IMG/VR virus record: IMGVR_UViG_3300031673_000155
Location: 1 to 41,673 of that record
DNA: 41,673 nt
Direction: 5' to 3' (one strand)
Origin: a virus
The notes beneath the pieces were generated by a model. That model searched no databases. It saw nothing but the letters and a program-made list of their open reading frames with translations, and was not told where the DNA came from. Each line of letters begins with the position of its first letter. Position 1 is the stretch's first letter. Below, one piece after another: positions 21,901 to 29,578 of the stretch. The position numbers were made by a program, and so were the translations under genes.

Positions 21901-24014
21901 GCGCTTATGCCCCTTCCCCGATAAGTTGACTGTTGTTTGCGGTAAAGAACCTCGGCTACTTTGTCGATGTCTGACTCCTGTCTAACGACTAACTCTTTGA
22001 TGTTGAAGTTGTTATGGATAGTCTGTCCCATGTTCTGAGGAGTGGGGCCTACTGGCTCGGGGCCTGCTTCTCCCGCAATTCCCAGAAGGCTTTTTGACCT
22101 CAATCCCCATAGTGCTGTCGGTTCCATAAGCATCGTGCCGTGTTGATACTGCGGGACTTCATATTGAGGAATATCACGTGCCGCCTTAACTCTATTCCAA
22201 TCCGCAACTGTCCCAGAAAAAACGACATTCCCTGCCTCGTCATATTGCGTAATCGTGCTTGGTGCTATCCCTTCCCCAGTAAATGCCCCAAGCTCCTCCA
22301 TAGTCATACCACCCGGGAAGGTCCGAGCATATCCCATAATGTCACCGAGAGCCCGAGCAAGTCCCCTGGCAGCAGAAGCGGACTCAATTATGGCCGAAGT
22401 TGTGGATTTTATTCCCTCGCCCAGTGCGCCTTGTGCATCGGCAGCTCCCATTGTAGCTAATTCGAGATCGCCTAATTCTGAGGTAGCACTACCAACTTGT
22501 GAAGCATAGCTGGAAAGGGCACCCTGCCCAATTTCTAGTGATTCCGAGACATTATTGGCAGCGTTGGCAGTATCATCTAAGCCTGCCGTAGCTTTATCGG
22601 AATACTGCTGGGCTAAGATAACTCCTGCGGTAATCATACCTATACCAGCGACAAGCATACCCCACATCCAGGGCTGGGCAGCTAGAACGGCAAGGTAAGA
22701 GGCGACTAAAGCCCATGTCACTTTAATCAAATTACTTATAGATTTAATAAGTCCTGGGAGGGTAATAGCACTCAGAGAGGCAAAGGCTTTAATAAGCAGA
22801 GGTGATAATCCAGCTAGTAAGATAATCCCGCCACCCAGTAACGCAAACGTGGCTGCAACCGCTAGACCGATAGTTACTACCTTTAAGAGGACAGGGTTAA
22901 GGGTTTTAAGCCACAAGATAAATTCGTTGACCCGCTTGATAACCCAGGTGAGAGGGGGCAAGAGAACATTGCCCATCATAATAGCAAGTCCTAGAAGCCT
23001 CTCTTTCATCATATCGAATTGAACAGAAAAACTCTTGGTCATCTGCTCATAAGCAGCAGTCGAAGCCCCAGCCGCATTGCCCATTGCTTCTAGGTCGGCG
23101 GCGAACATAGCGGCATTGTCACCTGCTAACTGAGTAACAGCCTGCACACCCTCGACAGAGCCGATAAGTTGTCGTAGCATCGACAAATCCCCGCCGGTGG
23201 CTTCATACAGGGCATCCATTTGTCCTGCTAACCCGTTCGTCTCCATAGCCGCAACGCTCATTTCAAGCCCAAGAGCTTCGAGTTTCTTCTGCTGTTCGAG
23301 GGTTGGCGCAGTCATTGCCATTATTGCTTGTCTGAGTTGCGTAGTGGCTACATTGGTAGGGGTACCCTGTTTGGTTATAGTCGCTAGGGCAGCAGCGACT
23401 TCTTCGAAAGAAACGCCTGCTGCCGCAGCCATTGGGGCGACATTGAATAGAGAGGCGGCCAGTTCGTCAAAAGTTGTCCCACCTTTCGAGATAGTCATAA
23501 AGAAAACATCCGCCACATTCTGCACTTCAGATAGGGGTATCTTAAAAGCGTTGATGACTGAAGTCAGACCATTAACTGCTGTTGTGGTATCCGTTACACC
23601 GCCGATAGCAGCCTGTGAAGCGATTGTCATAAATTCAATGACATTTTCTTTTGGCACAGCCTTAGATATAGCTTGATAAAGGGCTTCTGTGGCTGCTACA
23701 GCACTTACTCCCATTTGGAAGGCGAAGTCTCTTACCTCTTCCGAAAAAGAATGGAAGGATTGCTCGGACAGGAGCATCATCGTATTGACTTCTCTCATAC
23801 CCTTCTCAAAGTCAGCGGCTTGTTTGACGGCAGCACCCAATACGGCGGTAATAATCACACCGAAAGCCATAATAGAAGCTCCGGCCACCGTAAAGTTCGC
23901 TGAAATACCGTCAGTGGTTCCCTTGACCGAAGAGTCTACCTTCTTCAGTTCAGCATCTAAATCGCTAGAATCGCCGCCTATCTTTATTATTGCATCGCCC
24001 GCACTAATGGCCAC
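21897..24014 (-). CDS. Tape measure protein, 705 aa
   Basis: The N-terminal 330 residues (SIMAFGVIITAVLGAAVKQA, then DFEKGMREVNTMM; GTPTNVATTQLRQAIMAMTA) match the TP901-type tape measure core. Residues 360-470 hold several hydrophobic segments that can insert in the host membrane. Length of 705 residues predicts, by the usual 0.15 nm per residue, a tail of roughly 105 nm. It is preceded by the frameshifted chaperone genes, as is standard. No lytic transglycosylase or peptidase domain is visible in it. Confidence 0.92.
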   Translation of the reverse strand: MAISAGDAIIKIGGDSSDLDAELKKVDSSVKGTTDGISANFTVAGASIMAFGVIITAVLGAAVKQAADFEKGMREVNTMMLLSEQSFHSFSEEVRDFAFQMGVSAVAATEALYQAISKAVPKENVIEFMTIASQAAIGGVTDTTTAVNGLTSVINAFKIPLSEVQNVADVFFMTISKGGTTFDELAASLFNVAPMAAAAGVSFEEVAAALATITKQGTPTNVATTQLRQAIMAMTAPTLEQQKKLEALGLEMSVAAMETNGLAGQMDALYEATGGDLSMLRQLIGSVEGVQAVTQLAGDNAAMFAADLEAMGNAAGASTAAYEQMTKSFSVQFDMMKERLLGLAIMMGNVLLPPLTWVIKRVNEFILWLKTLNPVLLKVVTIGLAVAATFALLGGGIILLAGLSPLLIKAFASLSAITLPGLIKSISNLIKVTWALVASYLAVLAAQPWMWGMLVAGIGMITAGVILAQQYSDKATAGLDDTANAANNVSESLEIGQGALSSYASQVGSATSELGDLELATMGAADAQGALGEGIKSTTSAIIESASAARGLARALGDIMGYARTFPGGMTMEELGAFTGEGIAPSTITQYDEAGNVVFSGTVADWNRVKAARDIPQYEVPQYQHGTMLMEPTALWGLRSKSLLGIAGEAGPEPVGPTPQNMGQTIHNNFNIKELVVRQESDIDKVAEVLYRKQQSTYRGRGISA

Positions 24015-24279
24015 GTTTCACCTTTATACCTGCCTTACTAAATAAGACTTCCTCGGATACTTTTTCAGGTAATTCCTCGCCCTTCATAATCGCCCGTTCC
24101 CGTTCCCTTCGCTCCACAAGTTTATCTACCATCAAGACAAACTCTTCGTCTGTCCAGTGTGAAATGATATAGTCTTGGGATTTGTGCCATTCGGCCAGTA
24201 GAATCTCGAATACTTGGGCTATTGAGACTGCGCCGCCGGCGGCGCCATCCGCCCCATCGACGTCACTAGCCCTGGTAGT
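24004..24279 (-). CDS. Tail assembly chaperone C-terminal extension (GT, by -1 frameshift)
   Basis: This frame is in the -1 register relative to the upstream chaperone gene and has no convincing start of its own. Ribosomes slipping at C CCT TTA (24285-24279) would join the first 116 residues of G to 91 residues here (ending KAGIKVKRGH), giving a 207-aa GT protein. The extension (VFEILLAEWHKSQDYIISHW, then EEFVLMVDKL) is helical. Its end overlaps the tape measure start by 11 bases. G and GT typically coat the tape measure during assembly. Confidence 0.85.
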   Translation of the reverse strand, partial: TTRASDVDGADGAAGGAVSIAQVFEILLAEWHKSQDYIISHWTDEEFVLMVDKLVERRERERAIMKGEELPEKVSEEVLFSKAGIKVKRGH

Positions 24280-24626
24280 AAAGGGAAGGCAATCGACATC
24301 ACCTGTTGCCAAGCTACTGCCATCTCGGAATCCGTAGCTATTGCCTCAATATCTTCACGGGGCAACTCTCTGGCATACAAGAAAAAGAGGTCGACTATTT
24401 GGTCGGGCATAGATACCAGCATTGACTTTAAGGCTGCCTCAAACTTGTCGCCTTCATCCGATTGAACCCCTGTTACCTTCGGGAGTTCTATCATAATATC
24501 CCAGACTTTTTGCCTAAAAATCCGTGAATCCTTGATGGGCAATGGTTTTATTTCATATTCTTTACCGCCCAAGATGACCATAATAGGGTCGTGGAATATC
24601 TTTTGCTCCTCTGTTCGTTCAGCCAT
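24219..24626 (-). CDS. Tail assembly chaperone G, 135 aa
   Basis: The start is the ATG at 24626, preceded by AAAGGAG; a GTG/ATG 30 bases upstream is less likely. The sequence (DPIMVILGGKEYEIKPLPIK, then DSRIFRQKVW) is characteristic of the short chaperone encoded between the tube protein and the tape measure. It carries the slippery site near codon 115 and ends at 24219. Confidence 0.85.
   Translation of the reverse strand: MAERTEEQKIFHDPIMVILGGKEYEIKPLPIKDSRIFRQKVWDIMIELPKVTGVQSDEGDKFEAALKSMLVSMPDQIVDLFFLYARELPREDIEAIATDSEMAVAWQQVMSIAFPLLPGLVTSMGRMAPPAAQSQ
24279..24285 (-). promoter_or_regulatory. -1 programmed frameshift site
   Basis: Minus-strand heptamer C CCT TTA in the G frame fits X XXY YYZ, so both tRNAs can re-pair one base back. 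A 16-base GC-rich perfect palindrome (GCGCCGCCGGCGGCGC, about 24229-24244), able to form a stem, lies some 35 bases downstream; the distance is long for a classical stimulator. Confidence 0.75.
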
Positions 24627-24639
24627 ATTTGCTCCTTTC

Positions 24640-25719
24640 TTACACAGCGTTATCAACTATAGTGCAGGGGATACCGTTGGCAGGTTTTAATGCCCTGAAG
24701 GTTACGGGTACTATAGTTTTCGAGCCCTTCTTATAAGACATGCCTACCGCGCCGGTAGTCGTAGCCTTCGGTATAATTATCTCGCGGACAAAGCCGGCGG
24801 GATTAACCCCTTTGATTCTGAGGTTCATAGTTTTGTTGACGCCATTGCCGAGCCGAAGGATATTAGCGGATACCGCAGCCCCAGCCATTGCACTGCCGAT
24901 ATTAGCCAGTGAGCTTTCTGCCATGTTGCAGGTAACTTCCAGGGTTTCCTTAGTTATCACCCGGTCGATAGAAAAGGTTTCCTCTTCTACATCGACATCG
25001 GCTTCATCGGCGGTATAGGTCAGGGTTACGCCGTCCTCGGTATAACCCAGGTCGGTAGATGGACTGCCCAATGATATAGCTGGGCCAGTTCCACCCGGCT
25101 CTGTCGTATAGGTGATGCCAAGAACTTCAATGTCGGTAACATAGGAAGTCCTCTCCGGCGTAGCTTCCCAAAGCTCAATCCTAACCCTGGTCAGAACCCA
25201 ATCCGCACAGGTAGCATCGTCGCAGAGAGCGCCGAGAGTAGCCATCTGTGTGCTCAGGTTAGCAAGAGCCCAGTTAAACAGTGAGAGTCCTGATTCGGTT
25301 TCACCGCTTACGCCAGACGGGGTCGTGTCAGCCATCGGGCAATCTTCCCAAGAAGCAATACCCGCATCAGTTTGCAGCGGGACGGCTGTTAGTTCAATCC
25401 AGCCGGGGCTATCCGGGTCTTCAAACCTAAACTCCATTTGAGCCCAGTTAGCAAGCGTAGTTTCGTCAAAGTGATAGAATCCACTGGTTGCCCACCCGTC
25501 ATTCATCTGGGTAAAGGTCAGCGCCCTAGCTGTTACATCTATCTCTACATGGGTGCTGCCGTCATTTCCCGATCCCCCCTTGTAGAGCCTTACCGAATAG
25601 GTATTATCGTCATAAACTTCCCCCTCGGCGGTAGTAACCCATTCAGCCCTAGCATCATTCGGCTGTCTCACAGCCAGGGTCGCCACCCCCGTAAGCACGT
25701 TTGCTATTGTATTCGCCAT
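24640..25719 (-). CDS. Major tail tube protein, 359 aa
   Basis: This gene lies directly upstream of the chaperone pair. The C-terminal domain (DVDVEEETFSIDRVITKETL, then EVTCNMAESSLANI) matches siphovirus tube proteins, whose beta-sandwich ends with a helix. The first 230 residues include an additional beta domain (VEIDVTARALTFTQMNDGWA...), making it about twice the usual 170-200 residues. The extra domain may decorate the tube surface. Confidence 0.8.
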   Translation of the reverse strand: MANTIANVLTGVATLAVRQPNDARAEWVTTAEGEVYDDNTYSVRLYKGGSGNDGSTHVEIDVTARALTFTQMNDGWATSGFYHFDETTLANWAQMEFRFEDPDSPGWIELTAVPLQTDAGIASWEDCPMADTTPSGVSGETESGLSLFNWALANLSTQMATLGALCDDATCADWVLTRVRIELWEATPERTSYVTDIEVLGITYTTEPGGTGPAISLGSPSTDLGYTEDGVTLTYTADEADVDVEEETFSIDRVITKETLEVTCNMAESSLANIGSAMAGAAVSANILRLGNGVNKTMNLRIKGVNPAGFVREIIIPKATTTGAVGMSYKKGSKTIVPVTFRALKPANGIPCTIVDNAV

Positions 25720-25737
25720 GATTTTAACCTCCTCTTT

Positions 25738-26154
25738 TTATATTGGCGTTGCTTGAATAGCTATCTGAAAAAAGGTCAAGACTCGAAAGTAGTTTGGAAT
25801 CTCATTGTCAACCAAGTCCTGCCCTTCGACCTCTTGAATTGCGCTGAGTATCCGATAGGTATCTGCTCCGATAACCACATTGACGTTCTGGATACCCTGT
25901 AGAACATCAAAGAGCGCGAGATAGACTTTCCGGGCTCCGATAGGGTTATCGTCCCAGCAGTCAAATTGAATGCTCGGCATGGGGAGTGATTCTATATGAG
26001 GGTTAGCCACACCGCCTCTAGTAAAGAAGCCCAGAGCTGGCAGAGTGCAGTTTTCGGGCAGTCGAGGACAATAGATTCTGGTCCCGACTACTGCTGTTAG
26101 AGTAGCCTGCCCAACTAAATGCGCACGGACGATAGCGTTACTGTCAGTGTTCAT
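25738..26154 (-). CDS. Tail terminator / completion protein, 138 aa
   Basis: This is a one-domain alpha-beta protein (TLTAVVGTRIYCPRLPENCT, then SIQFDCWDDNPIGARKVYLA) of the DUF3168-like tail completion type, which caps the tail end that joins the head. It fits the order connector - HK97 gp10-like - this protein - tube. Confidence 0.75.
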   Translation of the reverse strand: MNTDSNAIVRAHLVGQATLTAVVGTRIYCPRLPENCTLPALGFFTRGGVANPHIESLPMPSIQFDCWDDNPIGARKVYLALFDVLQGIQNVNVVIGADTYRILSAIQEVEGQDLVDNEIPNYFRVLTFFQIAIQATPI

Positions 26155-26483
26155 TACAGGTTGTCCTTTACCTTCTTAGCGAACTTGTCCTGAGTGAAGT
26201 GCATATCGAGGGCGGGCTTGAAGTAAGGGCGGGCGGGCATCTTTGACGTGCCGATTTCTAACCATCCACCATAGCCCGAAGTAGAATTGACCTGGCCGTT
26301 TAGCCCGTCAGCCATATAATCAATAGAACGGCGGTTATGACCTGTCAGATGGGGAGAACCTTTAACAGCATCTTCAGCAATATCTTTTATAGTATCCTTG
26401 ACCGCCTTCACTGCCGCATCAGTGACTTTGCGTAAGACTTCGGGGGTTTTTATATTTGAAGCTATGTCTATATTTATATTCAT
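26154..26483 (-). CDS. HK97 gp10-like neck/tail completion protein, 109 aa
   Basis: The ending EIGTSKMPARPYFKPALDMH is the signature of HK97 gp10-type proteins at the head-tail interface. The first 50 residues are one helix with basic residues (TDAAVKAVKDTIKDIAEDAV). Its ribosome site overlaps the -35 of the rightward promoter at 26485. The gene is read leftward away from that promoter. Confidence 0.85.
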   Translation of the reverse strand: MNINIDIASNIKTPEVLRKVTDAAVKAVKDTIKDIAEDAVKGSPHLTGHNRRSIDYMADGLNGQVNSTSGYGGWLEIGTSKMPARPYFKPALDMHFTQDKFAKKVKDNL

Positions 26484-26484
26484 C

Positions 26485-26513
26485 TTGACACCTGCCTAAT
26501 ACCATGGTATTAT
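26485..26513 (+). promoter_or_regulatory. Consensus sigma-70 promoter
   Basis: TTGACA (26485-26490), 17 bases, then TATTAT (26508-26513) is one base from the full consensus. It is directed rightward into the 71-aa gene at 26535, opposite to the surrounding late operon. Confidence 0.88.
26497..26512. promoter_or_regulatory. 16-bp perfect palindrome over the -10 (operator candidate)
   Basis: TAATACCATGGTATTA is a complete 16-base palindrome that overlaps the -10 hexamer of the rightward promoter. A dimeric repressor bound here would block initiation. No other copy was noticed in the window. Confidence 0.65.
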
Positions 26514-26534
26514 AGAGAAAAAGAAGCGTGAATT

Positions 26535-26750
26535 ATGGTAAAGAACAAATACCCCCTAGACATTATGTGGGCATTAAGACAACATTTGGGGTTAGGCAAA
26601 GATGATACTTCCTTAGATGCTTCTATTAACAGGACACCTCACAATGTAGTCCTCGATAGAGTCTCCGCTCACAATGGGCTTTACGATTACGGTGGAACTA
26701 TCAGGGGTTGGGTAAAAGACATCTATGGCATTAACCTAGAGGAGCTTTAA
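26535..26750 (+). CDS. Rightward moron protein of the connector cluster, 71 aa
   Basis: This gene exactly fills the gap between two leftward connector genes: it starts 52 bases after the gp10-like start and stops one base before the facing stop. The sequence (YPLDIMWALRQHLGLGKDDT, then GLYDYGGTIRGWVKDIYGIN) resembles a small protein I recall from other phages, with the same DVMWALRQ and GYxIRxWI-DIYG endings. No function is known to me. It has a consensus promoter with palindromic operator, so it is probably expressed in a different phase from the structural genes. Confidence 0.8.
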   Translation: MVKNKYPLDIMWALRQHLGLGKDDTSLDASINRTPHNVVLDRVSAHNGLYDYGGTIRGWVKDIYGINLEEL

Positions 26751-26751
26751 T

Positions 26752-27078
26752 TTACCGAACTACCCTCAAATAACATTCCTTGTGATGCTCCACTGTGCTG
26801 TCCTGTCGAGGAGCTACCAGTAAGACTTCGTAGGTAATAGCGTCAATGACTACCCTGTCCTGCTCGGTAATATCCACATCGGCAATAAAGAGCTTATAGT
26901 CAGCTATCACTAATAAAGCGCCAACCATTACTTCCCTGCCACCAGACGCCATGAGACGGCAATCCTGGGCTGTTAAATGGTCAGCCCATGCCCCAGTAGG
27001 GTTGCCATAAGCATCTGTGCCTGTCGTGCCCCACCTCTTGACCGTGCAGGTGTTTATAAGTAGACTGTCAAAGCTCAT
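26752..27078 (-). CDS. Head-tail stopper / closure protein, 108 aa
   Basis: The layout (LLINTCTVKRWGTTGTDAYG, then CRLMASGGREVMVGALLVIA, then EQDRVVIDAITYEVLLV) follows phage head closure or stopper proteins of about 110 aa that join the connector to the tail. It sits in the matching position. ATG overlaps the previous stop by 4 bases. Confidence 0.75.
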   Translation of the reverse strand: MSFDSLLINTCTVKRWGTTGTDAYGNPTGAWADHLTAQDCRLMASGGREVMVGALLVIADYKLFIADVDITEQDRVVIDAITYEVLLVAPRQDSTVEHHKECYLRVVR

Positions 27079-27428
27079 TCCGACTCCTCTATAGGTTCGC
27101 CTTCTGGGACAGTCACTAAGTCCATAGAAGCAATCTCAAAGACAGGGGTAGAGGCATCAATCGTTCTATACTTGTCGGCCAGAGCCAGTTTGTTATCGAC
27201 ATTCTTTTTGGAGTAGGCGTAATCTCCTATCTTCTCTGAGGTCGCACTATCGGTAATGGAAGCCGCCCACGATTCGAGAGCTGCTGCCGCCGCCGGATAG
27301 ACCGACTCACCGTTAAGGGTTAGGAATACCTGAATTTCCTCATCGGTAAAATGAGATGGCGCAACGGTGTCGGATATTAAGAGGCGCACCTTGCCTATAT
27401 CGGTTGAAAGGTCATAGGTAAAGCTCAT
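27075..27428 (-). CDS. Head-tail connector / adaptor protein, 117 aa
   Basis: The opening (MSFTYDLSTDIGKVRLLISD, then SHFTDEEIQVFLTLNG) is the characteristic start of the helical adaptor that binds under the portal in many siphoviruses. The C-terminal tail is acidic (EGEPIEESE). It overlaps the small gene upstream by 4 bases (ATGA). Confidence 0.75.
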   Translation of the reverse strand: MSFTYDLSTDIGKVRLLISDTVAPSHFTDEEIQVFLTLNGESVYPAAAAALESWAASITDSATSEKIGDYAYSKKNVDNKLALADKYRTIDASTPVFEIASMDLVTVPEGEPIEESE

Positions 27429-27568
27429 TTTGGCTCCTTATATTGAGTCCACCACCTTATCTCTTTGGCGTGGATGCACTTCTCGACAAGGCATTTATTC
27501 CCATGCCTCTGAGGACAATCTATTTCCTTGCAGTATTTAGAGTTGTAGGGCTCATAATCTTGGGACAT
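27425..27568 (-). CDS. Small Cys-rich protein, 47 aa
   Basis: This short gene has AGGAGAAGAT before the ATG. Four Cys are arranged YCKEIDCPQ...KCLVEKCI, which could bind zinc. It ends in a 4-base overlap with the adaptor gene. It would be missed with a 60-codon cut-off. Function unknown. Confidence 0.65.
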   Translation of the reverse strand: MSQDYEPYNSKYCKEIDCPQRHGNKCLVEKCIHAKEIRWWTQYKEPK

Positions 27569-27576
27569 ATCTTCTC

Positions 27577-27879
27577 CTACATATAAGATACAGTCAGGTC
27601 AGCCGCTAGAGCCTGGTCATAGGCAATATAGATGCCTGTCGAAAACGCTATGTCATAGGTAAAGGTTATCGGCTGAACGGATATAGACGTGGTGGGGTCG
27701 AGGTGTAGAACTGCCATTACCGTTCCCGTAGCATCGACGCCATCGTAGACCGTAGCATCGCCCGCCGTAGTTAGACCATTGACTACTATCGTATGCAAGG
27801 CGCATTTCCCCGTATGAACCAATGTAGAAGCGGTAACGTGAGAGCCAGGCCAGGGAAAGTCTATTACAGGATTACTCAT
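27577..27879 (-). CDS. Small beta-rich head protein, 100 aa
   Basis: The start at 27879 has AAGGAGTC upstream. The sequence (FPWPGSHVTASTLVHTGKCA, then TIVVNGLTTAGDATVYDG) is a single beta-sandwich of the type found as minor capsid or decoration proteins next to capsid genes. Position just after the capsid gene supports a decoration or head-completion role. The 84 bases between it and the capsid gene hold no other frame. Confidence 0.65.
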   Translation of the reverse strand: MSNPVIDFPWPGSHVTASTLVHTGKCALHTIVVNGLTTAGDATVYDGVDATGTVMAVLHLDPTTSISVQPITFTYDIAFSTGIYIAYDQALAADLTVSYM

Positions 27880-27963
27880 AGTTGACTCCTTAGTACCAAA
27901 GCCGACCAGGGGAGGGGAAAGGAGCATCAAACCCACTCCCCCGGTCAGCGAATGGCCGTTAGA

Positions 27964-29121
27964 TTAAAGGGCTGCTACAGCGACAGGAAGCCCGCCGGCA
28001 TAAGTGCCGCGCCAGTCTTCCTTGCAGCCGCCGAAGATTAAGCGTATGCGGTAGAAGATGTTGTCAGTAGCAAAGTCGCCACTGAACGGGGACATCAGGG
28101 AACCGCCGCCAACCGCTACCTTGTCGCTGGCCTTCATACAGATTTCGGGGTTTTCGTGGCCAGACATTCGAGCTGCTTCGAGCACCGCAAGCTCTCTGGG
28201 GTCGCTGAATAGATACCACTGAGTATTAGCATCGGTAGTATTCAGGATGGGTAGGTAAGGCTCTACGATAAGCTCTAAGCCCATCTGGGAGACTACGTTG
28301 GTAGTAGGATAAGGGGTAGCTATAGGAGCAGTACCAGCCCTTGTGCCATATTCAACCCACATCTTAGTAGTAGAAGTTAATATCTGGCGTGCAGTCATCT
28401 CAAGAGACGGGGGCACGACCAGATACTTTGCCCGATTCATAATAGGCTCAGTGTTGGCATCGGTGAGAGCCGCCTGATTCTCTAGCGCAGCCTCAAGATT
28501 AGCGATACTCAATAGGGCATTGCTTGCATTGACGCCATTCTCATACAGGTTAGAGGCAGCGTGAGTTCCGAGGTCGCCCGCATAAAGGGCTATAACAACC
28601 CTCTGCTCCGTGCGGTCTGCGGCCAGTGCCATCCTCTGTGGGGTGTCCTTGATAGCTCCCAGGTCGTCATTGATTATGGCTTCGTAGGAAATATCGAACT
28701 GTCGGCCATACTTCTCAACCGCCAGAGTGTACTTCGTGGTTGAGCGGCTGGAGGCAAGGTATTCGCCCTTCTCCGCTACTTTGGCCAGCACCTGGTCGCC
28801 ATCGGTCATACGAAATCGGTAGTTGTCCCTAAAATCCTTGACCGTTGACATCTTGGTATATTTCGGCCAGTTGGCTACCGTGCCCTTATAGGCACCCAGC
28901 ATTTCTCGCCCAAGTACATCGCCAAACAGATAAGGGAAGTCTGAGGTCGTCATAGCTTCCTTTACCAGAAATTCGTGGCGGTGTCGGGGTAGGCGTTCAA
29001 CGTTACCGAGCAGATCATAAGTCTCTTTAATCTGGGCATCGGTAAAGTGTCGCCCTAGCTCCCTATTTGAAAAGAAGCCCCTGGCATCTTTTATAGTTTC
29101 AGCTAAAAGCAATTCTTGCAT
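27964..29121 (-). CDS. Major capsid protein (Mu gpT-like), 385 aa
   Basis: The N-terminal part (ETIKDARGFFSNRELG, RHEFLVKEAMTTSDFPYLFG) and the later LAVEKYGRQFDISYEAIIND are typical of the Mu gpT-like branch of HK97-fold capsid proteins. The order scaffold/protease - decoration - capsid supports it. The ribosome site is AAGGAGGAAGGC. An intrinsic terminator-like hairpin lies 34 bases before its start, so its expression relative to upstream genes may be specially controlled. Confidence 0.9.
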   Translation of the reverse strand: MQELLLAETIKDARGFFSNRELGRHFTDAQIKETYDLLGNVERLPRHRHEFLVKEAMTTSDFPYLFGDVLGREMLGAYKGTVANWPKYTKMSTVKDFRDNYRFRMTDGDQVLAKVAEKGEYLASSRSTTKYTLAVEKYGRQFDISYEAIINDDLGAIKDTPQRMALAADRTEQRVVIALYAGDLGTHAASNLYENGVNASNALLSIANLEAALENQAALTDANTEPIMNRAKYLVVPPSLEMTARQILTSTTKMWVEYGTRAGTAPIATPYPTTNVVSQMGLELIVEPYLPILNTTDANTQWYLFSDPRELAVLEAARMSGHENPEICMKASDKVAVGGGSLMSPFSGDFATDNIFYRIRLIFGGCKEDWRGTYAGGLPVAVAAL

Positions 29122-29154
29122 TGCCTTCCTCCTTGTTATTTATTTTCGGGTAAC

Positions 29155-29176
29155 AAAAAACCCGCCGGAGCGGGTT
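29155..29176 (-). terminator. Intrinsic terminator upstream of the capsid gene
   Basis: On the minus strand AACCCGC-TCCG-GCGGGTT is followed by further T (six in all). It is inside the late operon, between the 114-aa gene and the major capsid gene, not at an operon end. Confidence 0.8.
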
Positions 29177-29201
29177 AAGCTAAGTCGCCCTTCGTGTTAG
29201 C

Positions 29202-29546
29202 TTATTTTTTCGGTTCCACTTCCACAACCGCCGCTTCGTTAATGCGTGTGACTAACTCCACTTCATTACGGCTAAACCCCTTGAAGGTATCTATCGCTCT
29301 TTTAATCCTGCCCCATTCTTCATCTTCGAGTAGGATTTCATCTTCCTTGCATAACTCTAGCTTCATAGCCAGCACGTTCTGCTTAACCAGTTCAGCACCA
29401 GTCAGTTGCAAGTCTGGATGAAACAGCAGATTCAAGATTGAATCCTTGACACGATAGGGATATTCACCTTCTATCATTCGCCCAGGGTTCATCTGGTCAG
29501 GAGCCTTCAGTTTCACCGTGTAATCAGCCATATTTAGTTTACGCAT
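29202..29546 (-). CDS. Hypothetical head-region protein, 114 aa
   Basis: Sequence DYTVKLKAPDQMNPGRMIEG, then DSILNLLFHPDLQLTGAELV is an alpha-beta protein with no motif I recognise. The start ATG at 29546 has AGGAG 10 bases upstream; a second ATG five codons in is an alternative. Between decoration and capsid genes its function is likely in head assembly. The stop is followed within 30 bases by the terminator hairpin. Confidence 0.65.
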   Translation of the reverse strand: MRKLNMADYTVKLKAPDQMNPGRMIEGEYPYRVKDSILNLLFHPDLQLTGAELVKQNVLAMKLELCKEDEILLEDEEWGRIKRAIDTFKGFSRNEVELVTRINEAAVVEVEPKK

Positions 29547-29578
29547 TGTCTTATTACTCCTTTTTTATTTAATTTTTA

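Noticed and set aside
23197-23676. 159-aa plus-strand frame opposite the tape measure gene
   Set aside because: It is codon-aligned antisense of an Ala-rich helical gene, with no Shine-Dalgarno site, no promoter and no recognisable domain, in contrast to the antisense frame in the intein.
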